Source: Piper betle
Taxonomy: Eukaryota; Streptophyta; Magnoliopsida; Piperales; Piperaceae
Assembly: GCA_033002965.1 (NCBI GenBank)
Contig: JAURVB010013186.1
Location: forward strand, 124,001 to 188,000
Reading direction: 5' to 3'
DNA length: 64,000 bases
The notes under the pieces are model-generated. The model worked only from the letters and a program-made list of their open reading frames with translations. It was not told the DNA's origin and ran no database searches. Below are positions 13,331-25,859 of this stretch, piece by piece. The position numbers were made by a program, and so were the translations under genes. Each line of letters begins with the position of its first letter. Within the stretch, counting starts at the first letter, position 1.

Positions 13331-13336
13331 TTTATA
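13331..13336 (-). promoter_or_regulatory. TATA-like box for the minus-strand gene
   Basis: On the minus strand TATAAA sits about 68-73 bases before the preferred ATG (13263). That would place the transcript start near 13300 and the upstream ATG at 13317 outside the message. The motif is common in AT-rich DNA, so this is only a candidate. Confidence 0.35.
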
Positions 13337-13339
13337 GTG

Positions 13340-15040
13340 AAATTCAAATGGAAAAAAATCTATTTTGCTTTTAAAAAAAAACAACCTGAAATGAAATAAA
13401 CGGTGTGGGGTCAACCAAATATTTTTCCTTTAAATTTCTCTCTTGATTGGGTTTTTTCTGCTAGCAATAAATGGGACACATATTTCAATAGCTCTGTAAA
13501 AATATTTAACATATTTTTCATATATATATATATATATGTATGTATATATTTTGAAGAAATATATTTGATGGTCTTAAAAAATGCATAAATGATGGGTTCC
13601 AAAAGAAAAAATATGTATGATGGACAATTTTGTGGCGCGCGGTTGGGATCGTGGATACCAGTGCAACCATTAGATGTTAGTGAGCCCTGGACGGTTCTCC
13701 CTCGTGACCACAACTTAAATATTTTAAAAAATGTTAAATAACAAGCTCAATCATATCATCGAGCCGTATGTTCGATTTCAATAGAATTGGTCACAAATTT
13801 TGCCAAATATGCGGGATGTGTTTTTAGAAATAGACTAATATCGTTATTATTAAATATATAAATTATAAAGTTATAAATTTTTAATATAAACTTTTTAAAA
13901 TTATTTTAATTTAACTGAACTATAAACTTAAAATATTGTAGAAATTCCTGAACTATAAAAAATTAATAAATACGAAATAAATTTCTTTTGATTATTATTA
14001 CACGTGAGAAAAAAATAAATACAAAGAAATAACAAAATTTAACATAATTCATATATAAAAAATACTGTAATCTTAATGGAAAGATCATTAATCACTAAGT
14101 GTCAAATGTAAAAAATTAAATACATTACTTGTTCATGAAGATCTGATGGACAATTATTTGTTTCATTTCTTCCAATTATGAATGTTTTTAATTCTTCTTC
14201 AATTTTTTTAATCTCCAAGTTCATACAATATAAACCATAACTCGTTATAAACCATAACACATAGAAGGACACCATCCTTGAACATTTAATCCTTCTACAT
14301 CTGTATCTTTTAAAACAATGAATTAAAAATAATTTTGAAAAAGAAAAACATTACAATATAAAACAATATATAGGAAAAATATAGCAATTTTAGTAAGGGA
14401 AAATCATCAGTAAATAAATATAAAAAAGGACACAAACTTACCAATGCAAAAAACAAAATTATTTTGGGAAACACAAAAATAAAATCTTGGAGTAAAAATA
14501 TTAGAAAGGAGAAAATTAAAAAAATGAGGTGTACATAATAAAAGATAAAACCATGATATAAGAGAATATAATAGTGAATACAAAAAATTTAGAAAATAAA
14601 AATTAAATATATTGATAGTAAAGAAGTGAATTGTAAGAAAATTGAATAATATAATTATAAATGAAGCCAAAAATACAAAAAAGCACAATAAACAGAATAA
14701 TATAACTACCTTATAGTTATTTATGCCATTTGAGAAAATCATCTTTCGGAATTTTCTATTGATTAAGAGAAGAAATATTTTGACAGATATTATTGACATG
14801 TTTATGAGAAGATATGATATAACCCTTGAAAAGGGGGTGATGGAGGAAAGGTGCATCCCTTAAGGAAGGGTACACATATCCTATAGAAAGGGTGCATACC
14901 ATTTAGAAGGGGTACAATATCCATTAGAATCAACTACAAATATCCTCTACAAGAGTGTCATACTCTTTACAAGGCAACTTTTAGAATGAACTACAAATGA
15001 ATGCAAAAACTCTTATGGTTGGGCTCATATAATTAGGATA
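13340..15040. other. AT-rich intergenic DNA
   Basis: Very AT-rich, with a (TA)n/TATG run at 13520-13550 and no recognisable exon. The 149-codon minus-strand frame at 14407-14856 is Phe/Leu/Ile-rich low-complexity translation of AT-rich DNA. At 14825-14935 a loose repeat of about 30 bases recurs three or four times (GGAAAGGTGCAT, GGAAGGGTACAC, GAAAGGGTGCAT, GAAGGGGTACAA). Confidence 0.45.
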
Positions 15041-15044
15041 TCCT

Positions 15045-17149
15045 AAATGATTCTAAATTACAAAAGAGATTTTTGGAAAAAATCCGGCAAAAGTCTCCCT
15101 TGTAACTTGGAGGCGGAAAAAATTTTCACTACTTGTATAAATTCACACGAAGAGCATTCTAAAATTTCCATTTCTACACACAGAACATTTAGGATGCACT
15201 CCAAGTCATTCACATCACATCCATAGAGCATTTGCAACATATTTTACATTATTCAAGCGGCTGTTTGCCTGACCTTCACATGACTCCTACAAAATAAAAC
15301 AACCCAGAAGCTTATCCAACCCATGCTGCTTCTTCACTCTGGATACCTACACATGTAACATGATATAACGTACATGTGATTTATTTAATCTTTATTTCTA
15401 AAACTCAGCAGCTTGAAGAATTCTTGCACATAATAAGTTAGATCTATATGCCCTAGAGTGTTCCGTCTAGAAAACAAAAAAATACAATTAGGGATAAACA
15501 AAACACGCATATGAAAATCTGACTTACATTTTAAAATGGCCCAAGGCCCCACAATTCACACCAAACTTTGCAGCCAATAACGCCTTAACAAAACAAGGAT
15601 GGAGATATACATAACACAAAGCGAAACATAGCGGACACAAAACAACACACAACCCAACATCTTCCTAGCCTCCTTGTGATTCATGCATGTAACTGGCCAA
15701 TGCCATGATAACTCACCTATATAAATATATGAAAACACCTTTGCAACAAATGTTATTGAGTCTCAAATAACTAGTAAAGGAAATCAATAAAACTGGCAAA
15801 TGTACAACTCATTATCCATGGGAAATTAAAATGAAATAGAAACTTCTCTACACACACACACACACATCATAAACATAATCATTATAAGACTGATAGTGCC
15901 TAATAACAATCACTAAAATATCCAGGCACATGAACCGAAATACTCAATGACAACGTGTTGATACTATGCATGAGCCGAAATCTGGTTTACAACAATATGT
16001 CTTTGCCCAATAAGGCTTACTAATCATTTAAAACCTAGGTCATTTACCCGATGGTTTTAGAGTCGATTCAGTCCTAACTCGGATTGGGTTATTTGAGTCC
16101 GGCCCTTTTTGTCGTGGTTTGACTATGGTATGGTGTATGTTTGCCCGAGCTTAGCCTCCTTCATTGTTCAACACCCGTTTGGATGCTATGTGCCAAACCT
16201 TTTCATGTTTGGTTTGGTTGAGTCTAGTTATACGTTAGGACTGAATCCCTTGCGAGTTCAGTTCGCTTGTTGTGTGTTGCCCCCCTTTCAGACAATCCTA
16301 ATCCCTTCGGGACCAGTGGAATGGTTCTCGATGTTATCTCAAACACATTATGGTGAGAACCCTAAATAAGTATGGCCTGGTTCTAGCGCAAGGGTGCCCC
16401 CTAGTTCCTTTCCTTTGGAAAAGGTTGAATTAGTATTTCTGCAACTGTCACGAAGGTGATGGCCTAGTACCCTTGTTCCCAACCCATGCCCGGCTTTGCA
16501 GTGGCCAGTGTTGTTGAATTGGCAGGTATGTATGGGAGATAAAATTGGAGAGGTGGTCATATTTTTCGTTTCAGTAGCCTACCTGCCACTTTCTCCAATT
16601 TTGTAACCATGTTTTAGGCATCCTTTGCTTGCCACATTTTGCATGTTTACCTTTTTAGGTGTTGTCTATGCATCACTAAAATACCATGCTACAATGACCT
16701 CAATAAAGTCCTAAACAAAACCCCTAACCATGGTAAGTGTTTGTTTCATTTCTAGTGTATCTTGCTATGTTTTGAGTTTGAGCTCCCTGTACAACCCCTA
16801 AAAGATTTTATTAAAATCTAGAAAACTTGTATGATAATTAACTAATTATCTACTATCAACATGTAAAATTTGAGCTTAATTAAAATTCATTTATGAGTTT
16901 AGTTGGTTTGGATTTTGGTAGTGTAGAGGAATGAAGGGTGGAGCCCTAATTCCCCATCTCCGATTGCAAAAGTTGAAGAGCCTAGTGTGAGTGATCAAAT
17001 TATATGAAATTATACCCACATGTTAGGTTGTGTCCCAGTAAATTCAGGCCAACGGTTGGATAGAGTTTTTAATAGAAAAGTTTCAAACCACTTCGGTATA
17101 GCCAACTCTAGAAATGCATTCGCCAATGCCTACTCTTCCCGAGCCACTT
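15045..17149. mobile_element. Ty3/gypsy-like LTR debris
   Basis: The opening stretch (TTTTGGAAAAAATCCGGCAA, then CTCCCTTGTAACTTGGAGGC) has the phrasing of plant gypsy LTRs, which often carry a CGGCA...CTCCCxTGTAA motif. The rest (16060-16600) is G+T-rich and contains only short chance frames. It adjoins copy B of the gypsy-type repeat. No ends or target duplications were identified. Confidence 0.4.
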
Positions 17150-18795
17150 AGGCCCAAATACTTGGAATTTAGACTTGATCTTTTACTGAGCTAAAGCCCA
17201 CAGTGTTGGTTAATAGTGCCCTTGTACCCGAGCCATTTGGAGTCTCCAATCTCAGAAACAAGACTTAGGAAAATTGGTGCTTTGTCTAGGAACATTATTC
17301 TTAGTACCTTAGCCCGTCTTTTGTTGGCTAACCTCGTTTACCGTGTTGGCCCATGGCCAGTCATTTTTTGTGGCCTAACACTAAGAGTATCAGCGCCCTT
17401 CATTCTGAATTTTGGCCCAATGGGATACCATTTGGCATGTCTAAAAATCGTTCAGTCCATTCAAAGAAACCTTTAGTATGTGACTTTTCACTAAGTGTAC
17501 TTGAAAGCTGAACACTAATTAAGGTTACCTAATAAGGTTTAACAATTCACTAACCATGATAATTTAGCTAATTAAATTTTTTGAGTCATGAATCTATGGT
17601 GATGTTGCTCGTTTTGCATGCTGATGTTATTAGATCGTGATTTGATTTTCATCTTCTTGTTAGGATAGGCAGAGTGTCCATGCCGATATAGGATGAGGAG
17701 CTTTACTCGTCCAGGTCGGTAGGAGCCCCTTTCTTCATCTCTACTTGACTCCTTGTGTGTTGAGTTTTAATCGCATTTTAGATGTAGGATGATGTAAACA
17801 ACATTTTATTGGATCCCTCCGATATTGGGCTATTTAGTCAAGTTTTCCATAATTTAATAAAACTTGAAGACTGAGATTCATTGATATTTTTAAGATAAGC
17901 TCTAGAGACTATCTATACAAGTCCCTTTCTAAGCTTGTTATAGGTATATGAGGGTTTACAATTTTATGAATATGAGAGCAATGTACTGGTAATATGAATT
18001 TTACTAGTACTTCTTTAAACCCTAAGGCAGTACAATGTAAGAGAATACTGTGTAATGCACCGAGTTTTTAAAATTTGTAGTACTAACTTAACAATTGCTC
18101 CATTGTTATTTGACTAACATGGTGAGTTTTATATGAAGGTTATGTGTATGTTTTGCTGAGCGTACTTCCTGGCTTGTTTTATGAAAATTAATGTTGCTTA
18201 TTATCTTGTGAGACTTTCTGAATTGTATTAAGTTTCCTGTGGGTAATGGAATTAGTCTTGAAATATCATTAGTTATTATGGACCACTAATCAAACTTGTT
18301 TGATTACTACCATGTTTAATATATGTGTAGGTGAGGTTTCGTGGCATAGGTCGGCATTGGTGTATAGATCTGCTATGCATGGTGATGGCAGGAGCCTTGT
18401 GTTTATGTTTATACATTATTTTGGGACTGTATTATTGTTGGCATGTTCCCTAAACTTATTCCATGATCAATGTATGATATTGGGTTGGGTTATGACACGG
18501 TTGGATTGCATATGCATGCCTTTATTATCTTACCATTGAAATTGTCATACAAAGTACATCACTTTCGGGCAAAGACTAACAATCACTTGTAGGTTGTGTA
18601 AGCCTCAAAGTTTAGGAACATGACGAGGAACATTTAAGGTACACAAAACTTATTTAGTGTGGACAAGAGGAGCTTACTGGTCATATCGTGTGAAGAGTCT
18701 ACATGAAGACCGGCTGTTAGGGTATGACGCCCTAGTACATGATGATGCCTCTATGTTTAATGTACTTTTGTGGGGTATGTGAAATAAGTAACCCC
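17150..18795 (-). mobile_element. Ty3/gypsy-type LTR repeat, copy B (inverted)
   Basis: Read on the minus strand this matches 3945-5720. Landmarks are AATGTTCCTCGTCATGTTCC with GAGGCTTACACAAC, the ATCTCAGTCTTCAAGTTTTATTAAA module, and TCTTTTACTGGGCTAA-like sequence at the far end. Its reverse-strand module GGAGGGATCCAATAAAA also matches 31790 and 61450. It lies head to head with copy C (19370), with about 570 bases between them. Confidence 0.6.
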
Positions 18796-19369
18796 GACCT
18801 AGTGTTTACTTTGCATCAAGTTCAGCATCATCTGATAATAAGATACCTAACCCAATCACAGAAACAAAGTATAAAAATTGGATCATGTATCCACAACTTT
18901 TAAAACATAGCCACTTAGCTACAATGGAGGTGTTGCCTTTGTGTAGTTCGAAGCAATTATTGAATATAAAAGTTACCCTCTTAGTTGCAAGGGAGGTGCT
19001 GCCTCTTTTGTGGCTCACAGTGCTCATTTTGGAGGCCTTAATTAAGACCCTTCTTATGTTAGTATGATTCAACATGCATTGTGTGATATCTAATAAGGTG
19101 TTCATCTTAAACCTCCTTGAGGGTTGAGATCCTGTTCCATAAAGTTGTATGATGGTAGTGCAATGAATAACTTTCCAAATTATAACATCAAGATTTGGTC
19201 TATTCTTAACCACTAACCGAGCACCACAGGTATGTATTGATTGGGGCCCTCCGTCAACGTCATGCTTCCATCCACCATGCGTGCATAGAAAATTTGAAAA
19301 CGTATAATAAGTATAACGTCTAGGTAGGGTCAAATCAATTATGCTAAAATACAACTTTTGAGCTAGATC
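18796..19369. other. Spacer between two inverted gypsy-type repeats
   Basis: The interval contains a 182-codon minus-strand frame (18806-19354) that is open by chance or is old coding remnant. Its translation (GWKHDVDGGPQS, KASKMSTVSHKRG) did not match any family I know. There are no splice or promoter signals that make it convincing as a gene. Confidence 0.35.
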
Positions 19370-20679
19370 TTGCTTTTAGAAAACTCATCAATGAATCTCA
19401 TCCTTGGGATTTTTTTAATTCAAAAAATCAATAAGATGACTCTGGAGATAGTGGAATCTAATAAAATGTCACTTAATACATCCTACAATGTAAAACAAAA
19501 CAACGATTGGGCCAAGTGGTAGATCAAGGAGAGGGAGAGTCCTACTGGACTTATGAGAAGAGCTCTCATCCTACTGTGGTAAGCTCGACTCCACACAGCC
19601 TATGAATGTAGACAACTGCTCAAACCCTATATGATGTCTGTCTGCAATGATATGTAGACAATCCTAGATGTAGAAAACATGTAGGGCGGAAAATTAAACA
19701 CACAACACATGCATTAATCACATGCTGAGTGTATCACAAAGTGCACCAGATTCTGGGAAAATAAAAAAAGATATCACGACGGTGATGTCAGTACATTATG
19801 AAATAATTTTTGGGATTCACCCGTATACTTAAATCTTATTCAAGATATTGAAATGCCCCAAGGATTTAGGACAATTAACACGAGATGCCTAACACACTAA
19901 TTGAGAATAAGATTTTAGTAAAATTAAGATCACTGACCTAAATTGTTAGGTAAATTATTTGGTTTTAACCCAATGATAATTTCACCATAGCGACCTTAGA
20001 TTTATAGAAGTTTAAAGATATTGGATCATAGAGATTCAGTGAGTTCTGATGGAGCAACTTGAGATATCAAGCAAACCCACACCCATACATGTTATTTAAA
20101 GATTATTATATTATTAAAATAATGTGATGTCATTAAGTAGGATAATTAGGATAGTTATTATTTAAGGCAGGGATTTCACACCAATATCAATTTTATAACC
20201 AAACATGTACATTATTGTTTTAACTAATTTAATAATTTGGCATGAAAACTACAAAGTTTTAATCTTTTTATAGTTTCGACTGCTTCTAGGTAGATTAGTT
20301 AGTAGGTTTTTTAGATTTAGGCTACCACAAATATTTTTAGCAAAAACACATTGATTTAATAAAAATCACATTTTTATAACAAAATCAACAAGCAAAGTAC
20401 TTGATCTACATCATATGATGAAGATTTAACTATCTACATGCTTAATCAAGGACATGCATGACATGATCATGCACAAAAAATAGAAAGAGCAGAGGAGGGA
20501 GTGGCGTACCTTGACTAGGAGATACAGAGGAGGAAGAGAGGGAGAAGAAGGGAAGAGGAGAGAGACGGAGGAGAGGGGAAGGGCTGGACGGCAATGGCAG
20601 TGGCCAAAAAAGGGGCCGCGATAGTGGTCAAAGGTGGCAAAGGGTGGAGGAGGGGGAAAAAGAACTTTTAGTAAAATTT
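19370..20679 (+). mobile_element. Ty3/gypsy-type LTR repeat, copy C
   Basis: Starts with the family module (GAATCTCATCCTTGGGATTT, then GTGGAATCTAATAAAATGTC, and GAGAGGGAGAGTCCTAC) seen in copies A, B, D and E. The right part includes a purine-rich, GC-richer stretch at 20480-20660. The comparable segment of copy D (32640-33080) is also GC-rich. No coding capacity. Confidence 0.55.
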
Positions 20680-21075
20680 CACCATAGCGACCTCAGATTT
20701 ATAGAAGTTTAAAGATATTGGATAATAGAGATTCGGTGAGTTCTGACGAAGCCACTTGAGATATCAAGTCAAACCCACACCCATACATGTTATTTGAAGA
20801 TTATTATATCATTAAAATAATGTGATGTCATTCAGTTAATTAGGATAGTTATTATTTAAGGTAGGGATTTCATAGCAAAATCAATTTTATAACCAAACAT
20901 GTACACTATTGTTTTAACTAATTTAATAATTTGGCATGAAAATTACAAAGTTTTAATCTTTTTATAGTTTCGACCGTTTCTAGGTAGATTAGTTACTAGA
21001 TTTTTCAGATTTAGGCTAACACAAATATTTTATTAGCAAAAACACAATGATTTAATAAAAATCACATTTTCTCAA
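19979..21075 (+). repeat. Local tandem duplication of about 0.7 kb
   Basis: The block 19979-20375 recurs at about 20680-21070 with roughly 90% identity by eye. Both contain TTTCACCATAGCGACCT, CACACCCATACATGTTATTT, AATAATGTGATGTCATT and TTTTTATAGTTTCGAC. The spacing is about 701 bases, so the unit probably includes the purine-rich 20480-20660 stretch, of which only one copy remains. Confidence 0.8.
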
Positions 21076-23434
21076 ATACAATTATTATTTCAATAATATT
21101 CATGAATAATTTTTGTGCCCCAACATCATTTTCCTTATTATTTTCATCATACCTGTACATGATCAATCTGCACACCTCTGCACCCTTTGCATATTCCTAC
21201 TCATGTTTTTGACCAAGCCTACAAGTCTGCAATTCACCTGCTCCCCATCTTTGGACAAGTCTACCTAATGAGCACAAGTCCACAACTAGAAGCCAAAGGA
21301 TGGACACCTTGAAGAGCAAGAAAATAACACACTCACCTAATGCCAATGCTTAAAGAAGTAGCAGCTCATGTGCATTAGTAGAGGGGGAAGCTTCATGGAA
21401 GGTGCTAAGAAACATCCAAGAAGGTCACCAACACAGAACTTATCAAACAAATTTGCTTGATGGAGACACCTCACATGATAATGATGGATTTTGATTGATA
21501 ATCCTACAAACTTCACTAATACCAAGGGTTTATCATGGGGATATGCACCATTGTCACACAAGTAAGCATCATTCCTCACATGTGTGCAATAATTATTTGG
21601 ACAGCACTCCACACACTTTTATAGTGAGGAAGCTTCATAGAAGATGCCAAGGAGTTGCTAGGAAATTGCTAAGAAGCTACACACTCGAAACTTGTTATAA
21701 ATATACATCTTCACTCACTTGGAAGAGAGCTCCCTTCTTCACCCACATCTTATAGACCTTGGAGTCTTGATTTCTTCAACGTTTTGATTTATAGGATGGA
21801 GAAACTCTAAGAGTTTGTGAATAAGAAGTTGTGCAATCAAGCTACAAAGAAAGCAAGCGTAACTGAAGAGAAGATCTGTGCTAGGGCATCAACAACCTAG
21901 ATTTAGACTATTTCTCTTCTTCTTATTCTTCTTATTTTGTTGTTTTGTTGTTGTGTTTAGTGATGTTTTTTAAATCTTTCATTATGTAATTTTGTATAGA
22001 TCTAGGATGACAATGGATTCTAGTAAAAGTCTTATGTAAAATTTTCTTATCTATCTCCTTATGTGTGATTGTGTGTTGATTATTTTATTTCCATTCATAA
22101 CGATTCAATAGAGTATTTAACACTTGCATGAGTAAGAGATTTGATCGAGCAGTAAGAATAGGCAGGCCAATGATGCCTTTGAAAGAAATAGTTAATGATT
22201 TTGATTTTGGGAACATATTAGAGTCATAAACATCCATATAGGGGAGTTGTTTTTAATGCATCATTCATCTTATTTATAGAGGAATGTGGAATGAGGCCAG
22301 GGCAATAGATTGTAATATGTAGCAAAAGCCCATTACAATTATCATTATTTGTCCAGACATTGGCACACATCATAAGGGATTAGATATGACTAATAATTCT
22401 ACTTTATATAGTATACTAAGTGAAGTTAACAATCCCAAATCTATCATTTAATTTAAAGAACTTTATTTGTTTGATTCATGGATTATATATATTAGCATAT
22501 TAGATATTTATTGTTACAAGTTTTATGTCTATGCATCGATTTCTTATCAAGATAGTTTAGCTATTTGTACTATCTTTTATTTGTGCAATGAGTTTTTAAC
22601 CTTGCTATAGTTAGATAGTTAGTTTAATTATTTAGAGTAATAATTAAGGCTAAGGCATCAAATCCTCGTGAGAATGATACTCACTCATTACTTTATATTA
22701 CTTGTTCTAAGTATGCGGTTGTACAATATATTGAAATAGTATCAACAATGATCCTCCGTGTGCTTTCACCTCATACAGCTCCTTGTTCATTTCTTTTGAA
22801 ATAATCAAATCCTTTTCCTTGTTCGAGAATCTCCTCCCTTCTTCCACTCTGTCCCGAAGAGTAACTAGGGCCAATTCAGTCATGCTTTCATCTTCCACCT
22901 GAATACTTTCCATACATTTTTTTTTTGGATTATGATCAAATAATTCTTCTATTTAAAAAATAGGTTGAAGGGGATGATGAATCTAACTTGAAATCAGTTG
23001 ATAGCTTGTGTCTACTGATAACCTATGACAAGTGAGGGGCTGTACAGTTAAGTATGAAGTGTGGCGTAAGAGAAGATTCAATTCTAGGCTGGTGGGGTAA
23101 GGCTTTGGTTGGAGTGATGGGGTTGATTTCCAGGACTTTGCTCTAGATATCATGAAAGACTTGAGTAACGTGGAGCAATTTGTAGGAAGAAATAGTTCTC
23201 GAGCTAAGAGATGATGTTGTGTTTGTCTCGTGAGAGAAATGTTATGATGATGTTTGAGAGATTCAACTTGTACAAATCAAGTCTAAGAGATGGGCTAGAG
23301 TTGAGTGGGAGCTCAACTTTGTTGTACTTGTGCTGAGATGTTGATATTGAGACGAACCAATCAAAAAGCTTGTAACCCTTGAATAATCTAAAAGGAGATT
23401 ACATGTGCTGCAAAACGGTCTCCAAGTGGGAGAT
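21076..23434 (+). mobile_element. Retrotransposon-derived sequence leading into a copia 3' LTR
   Basis: No intact open frame. 21900-22700 has the T-rich, CTCGTGAGAATGATACTCACTC style of retroelement untranslated DNA. The last 14 bases include AAGTGGGAGATTG (23424-23436), the polypurine-tract-plus-LTR-start phrase typical of Ty1/copia elements. It marks the boundary with the LTR that follows. The pol gene expected upstream is not recognisable in this interval. Confidence 0.5.
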
Positions 23435-23596
23435 TGTTGAGATTGTGGATCCTATTTTGCATGAAGTTGTGTCAACAACTCAACAAGTGTTTAAAAGGCA
23501 AAGAGTTGTCTTGGACGTGCTTGTGGAAGGTGAAGTATCATTCGTATACATAAATCCTTGAAGGGTGTGAATAGAATAGAACCTTGGCAATCACAA

Positions 23597-23598
<2 letters not shown>

Positions 23599-23654
<56 letters not shown>
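23599..23654. repeat. (TA)n microsatellite, left host tract
   Basis: A pure run of about 28 TA units directly abutting the GGGCAGCGC end of the GC-rich element. Together with 25732-25859 and 27577-27640 it frames two insertions inside one copia LTR. Confidence 0.95.
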
Positions 23655-23657
<3 letters not shown>

Positions 23658-25731
23658 CAGCGCTATTATGGCAGCGCATGTGTGCTGCCCTTGTATCCAA
23701 CGGCCCACAACACGCCCCCATCTCCAACGTCCCCACCCTGCTTTCACGCTTCTCCCCCGCGACCTTCCCACTGTGGAGCCCGCCTGCCGCCATGCCCCAA
23801 CCTGCCGCTGAGCCCCTGCCTCGCCCCGCGTCCCAACCTGTTTCCACCGCCCCCCTCCCCTGCCGAAAGACGTCATCCCCTAGCGCGTCGCCGCCCAAAC
23901 CCCGAGGGGGCAATAGCCTTGGCCAACGGCCGGCCGGTGGCGAGGTCATCGGTGGTAGCTCGACAAAACAAAGGTGGGCAAGGAAATGGCGATGGCAATT
24001 TTGTAATAAAAATTTGACTCGCTCTCGACTCGAGTAAATATTACTAAATAAATTTTTTTAAAAATAAATTAATTTTGTAATAAAAACTTGATTCACTCCC
24101 AAATGGAGTCATTATTACGAAATAAAATTTTAAAAATAATTTTTATTAACTCGAGTCAATTTAAAAAAAATTAAAAATACTAAAAACATGGCTCGAGAAA
24201 GGAGCAAGTCGTGAGCGAGTTTAGTTTTTAATACAAAATTATTTTATTTTTTTTAAAATTTATTTTTAAACATTGACACATGTTGAGAGCGTGTATAGTT
24301 TTTATTTTATGGTATTTTATTTTTAATATTCTTTTAAACAAATAAAATAAAATATTTTTAAGAAAATAAAATCCTACAAAAAAATAACAAAATACAATTC
24401 AAAAAAATATAGTAAAATACCATAAAATAAAATAATTGAGTTCTAATGGAATATTTTATTTTATAGTATTTTATTCAATTTGTTTTACATTTTTTGAGAT
24501 GTATTTCATAATATTGATTGTCAATATTATGAAAAAATAAAGTAAAATACTATAAAATAAAATATTCCATTAGAACTCAATTATTTTATTTTATAGTAAT
24601 TTACTGTATTTCTTACTAGTTTTTGAGAAGTATTTCGAAATATTGACTCGAGTAAGGAAGGCAATAAGCAGGGGTAGTTTTGTAATAAAAATTTGACTCA
24701 CTCATGACTCGAGTCAATATTACGAAATACATCTCAAAAAATATAAAAATATAGTAAAATATCATAAAATAAAATAATCAAGTTCTAATCTATTATTTTA
24801 TTTCATGGTATTTTACTTTATTTTTTTTCGTAATATTGATAATCAATATTATGAAACACATCTCAAAAAATGTGAAACAAATAGAATAAAATACTATAAA
24901 ATAAAATAATCTATTAGAACTCGATTCTTTTATTTTATGGTATTTTACTATATATTTTTATATTTTTTGAGTTGTATTTAGTAACATTTTTTGGGTAGTA
25001 TTTTATTTTATTGAAATTTTTTTATTTTATTTGTTTAAAAAAAGATTAAAAATAAAATACCATACAATAAAAAATTATACATGCTCTCGACTTGTGTCAA
25101 TATTACAAAATAAATTTGAAAAAAAAATTATGTAATAAAAACTAGACTCACTCATGACTCACTCCTTTCTCAAGTCAATTTTTAATATTTTTAATTTTTT
25201 TAAATTGACTCAAGTCAATAAAAATTATTTTTTTGAATTTATTTTGTAATAATGACTCCTGCAGGAGCGAAATAAGTTTTTATTATGAAATTAATTTTTT
25301 TAAAATTTATTTCGTAATATTGACAATATTCGGGATCGAGTAAAGTTTTTATTATGAAATTGTCATTGCCCTTTCCTTCCCCAGCTCTGTTTTGTCGAGC
25401 GACTACCGACGAACTCGTTGTCGGCCGCCCGTTGGCCAGTGTTGTCGCCACCTCGGGGTTGGGGCGGCGATGTGTAGGGGGACGACGTCGTTCGGCAGAA
25501 GGGGGGGGGGCGGCTGCAAGCCGTTCCAGGGCTGCAGCTGGGAGGCGGGGGCTAAGCGGCGGTTAGGGGTGTGGCAGCGCGATGGCGGGCGGGAAGGTCA
25601 CTGGAGGAAGAAGAGGGAAAGCATGGTGGGGGGTGTTCGGAGATGGGTGCGTGTTGTGGGCCATTGGATCAGATCCAACAGCCCACAATTGGCAGCGCAT
25701 GGTGCACTGCCATCATTGGGCAACGCGCCAC
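23655..25731. mobile_element. ~2.1 kb near-perfect hairpin element in a (TA)n tract (Micron-like)
   Basis: The two halves are reverse complements over about 1 kb each, folding around 24690. The left outer arm (CAACGGCCCACAACACGCCC, then CATCTCCAACGTCCCC) pairs with 25380-25731. The inner AT-rich arm pairs too, for example CTCGAGTCAA and GGAGCAAGTCGTGAGCGAGT with 25120-25220. No transposase is encoded. The open frames on both strands (including 152 and 159 codons) are GC-rich arm translation. It is flanked by TA repeats on both sides, as reported for Micron elements of rice. A transcript through it would be long double-stranded RNA, a likely small-RNA source (inference). Confidence 0.75.
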
Positions 25732-25777
<46 letters not shown>

Positions 25778-25859
25778 GTATATGTATATATATATATATA
25801 CATATACAATATTTGTATGTATATATACATATACATACAAACATATATACATATATATA
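25732..25859. repeat. (TA)n/(TATG)n microsatellite between two elements
   Basis: TA repeats interspersed with TG, TACA and TTTG units separate the two GC-rich elements. Tyr/Ile-repeat open frames on both strands across it are artefacts. Confidence 0.95.

Noticed and set aside
14407..14856. 149-codon minus-strand frame rich in Phe/Leu/Ile, membrane-like
   Set aside because: AT-rich DNA gives such peptides by chance; no homology, promoter or splice signal was seen.
18806..19354. 182-codon minus-strand frame
   Set aside because: No recognisable domain, and it sits between inverted LTR-like repeats; kept only as unexplained spacer.
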